Source: Gordonia malaquae NBRC 108250 (lineage in GTDB: Bacteria > Actinomycetota > Actinomycetes > Mycobacteriales > Mycobacteriaceae). Taken from it: a DNA stretch of 52,495 nt. A model generated the notes under the pieces. That model searched no databases and was not told the DNA's origin. It saw only the letters and a program-made list of their open reading frames with translations. This document shows, one piece after another, positions 52,062 to 52,495 of this stretch. The number at the start of each line of letters is the position of its first letter. The stretch's first letter is position 1. A program made the translations under genes and the position numbers. The stretch covers positions 1-52,495 of the forward strand of contig NZ_BAOP01000034.1 of assembly GCF_000344135.1 (NCBI RefSeq), read 5' to 3'.

Positions 52062-52495
52062 CTATGCGTTCACCGTGGGCCGCTGATCGGCGGGCTCGGA
52101 GTGGCCCGAGACGGCGTCGCCGACCTTCAACAGGCGGGCGAAGAGCTGGATCAGCGGTCCGACGCCGAGTGCGTACAGGACGGTGCCCGCACCGAGTGTG
52201 CCGCCTAGCGCGAAGCCGACGGCCACGACCGCCACTTCCAGTCCGGTTCGGACGAGGCGGACCGACCAGCCGGTGCGATTCACGAGACCGGTCATCATGC
52301 CGTCCCTCGGGCCGGGCCCGAATCGCGCCCCGATGTACATCACCGTCGCGAACGCGTTGAGGACGATGCCGCCGAGCATCATCGGGATCGCGACGACGAG
52401 TGCCGGGCTGTCCGGAAGATGTGGTGCGACGAGGTCGAAGACGAGGCCGAGCACGAGGACGTTCGAGACGGTGCCGAGTCCGGGACGTTGGCGGC
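52062..52495 (-). CDS. YczE/YitT-type membrane protein, truncated by the window edge
   Basis: Only the C-terminal 144 residues are visible; the reading frame continues off the right edge. The visible start RQRPGLGTVSNVLVLGLVFD and the GARFGPGPRDGMMTGLVNRT block are typical of YczE/YyaS proteins, which have about five to six membrane helices and unknown function. The C-terminus is hydrophilic (GHSEPADQRPTVNA). It converges with the ABC permease gene, 9 bases away. Confidence 0.82.
   Translation of the reverse strand, partial: RQRPGLGTVSNVLVLGLVFDLVAPHLPDSPALVVAIPMMLGGIVLNAFATVMYIGARFGPGPRDGMMTGLVNRTGWSVRLVRTGLEVAVVAVGFALGGTLGAGTVLYALGVGPLIQLFARLLKVGDAVSGHSEPADQRPTVNA

Overview
The window is high-GC DNA with mycobacterial-style genes. 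Gene content and order point to a mycolic-acid actinobacterium of the order Mycobacteriales, most likely Gordonia or a close relative. From memory, the stretch at about 27.6-49.4 kb keeps the backbone of the M. tuberculosis segment Rv0858c-Rv0884c: dapC-type aminotransferase, XPB helicase, Rv0862c-type protein, a small Rv0863-like protein, rpfA, cold-shock protein, DUF2771 protein, Rv0876c-type MFS protein, DUF3027 protein, DUF2530 protein, SpoU methyltransferase, SepH and SerC. The genus is an inference; no 16S gene is present.

Layout. 0-2 kb: two unrelated toxin-antitoxin modules, the first with a frameshifted toxin. 2-6 kb: two tandem paralogous lipoproteins, a coupled unknown gene, a secreted or anchored protein and a tiny membrane protein. 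6-9 kb: a fatty-acid desaturase followed by a wax ester synthase/diacylglycerol acyltransferase and a DUF1877 protein. 9.0-9.7 kb: a non-coding block of two related repeat elements, one carrying a long palindrome. 9.7-15.8 kb: glutamine-dependent NAD synthetase with a coupled unknown gene, CopC/CopD, and two alpha/beta hydrolases. 15.8-18.8 kb: a large MMPL/RND transporter with a palindromic operator. 19.0-19.8 kb: tRNA-Lys, Glu, Asp and Phe. 20.0-22.7 kb: a remarkable 897-residue protein made almost entirely of 22-residue V/E/K/P repeats, followed by a MITE-like element. 22.9-27.6 kb: Nudix hydrolase, YceI protein with a perfect palindromic operator, a membrane class III adenylate cyclase whose ribosome binding site lies in an inverted repeat, a short-chain dehydrogenase, and an AlkB-like dioxygenase behind a LexA-type box. 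The syntenic block follows. The right end holds a two-gene ABC exporter and a truncated YczE-type membrane protein.

How genes work together. rpfA shows two layers of nucleotide control: a perfect CRP-type palindrome far upstream and a ydaO-type c-di-AMP riboswitch in its leader. A membrane adenylate cyclase lies about 8 kb away. AlkB-like protein, XPB and the Rv0862c-type protein form a DNA-repair neighbourhood. Desaturase plus WS/DGAT form a lipid-storage pair.

Best candidate for something undescribed: the 19971-22664 repeat protein. Its central EKIVEVP/VPVE-like motifs resemble alveolin/articulin cytoskeletal repeats of protists, which is unexpected in an actinobacterium. Other points of interest are the SD-sequestering inverted repeat of the cyclase, a heptapeptide tandem repeat inside a SpoU methyltransferase, and several families of long intergenic palindromes.
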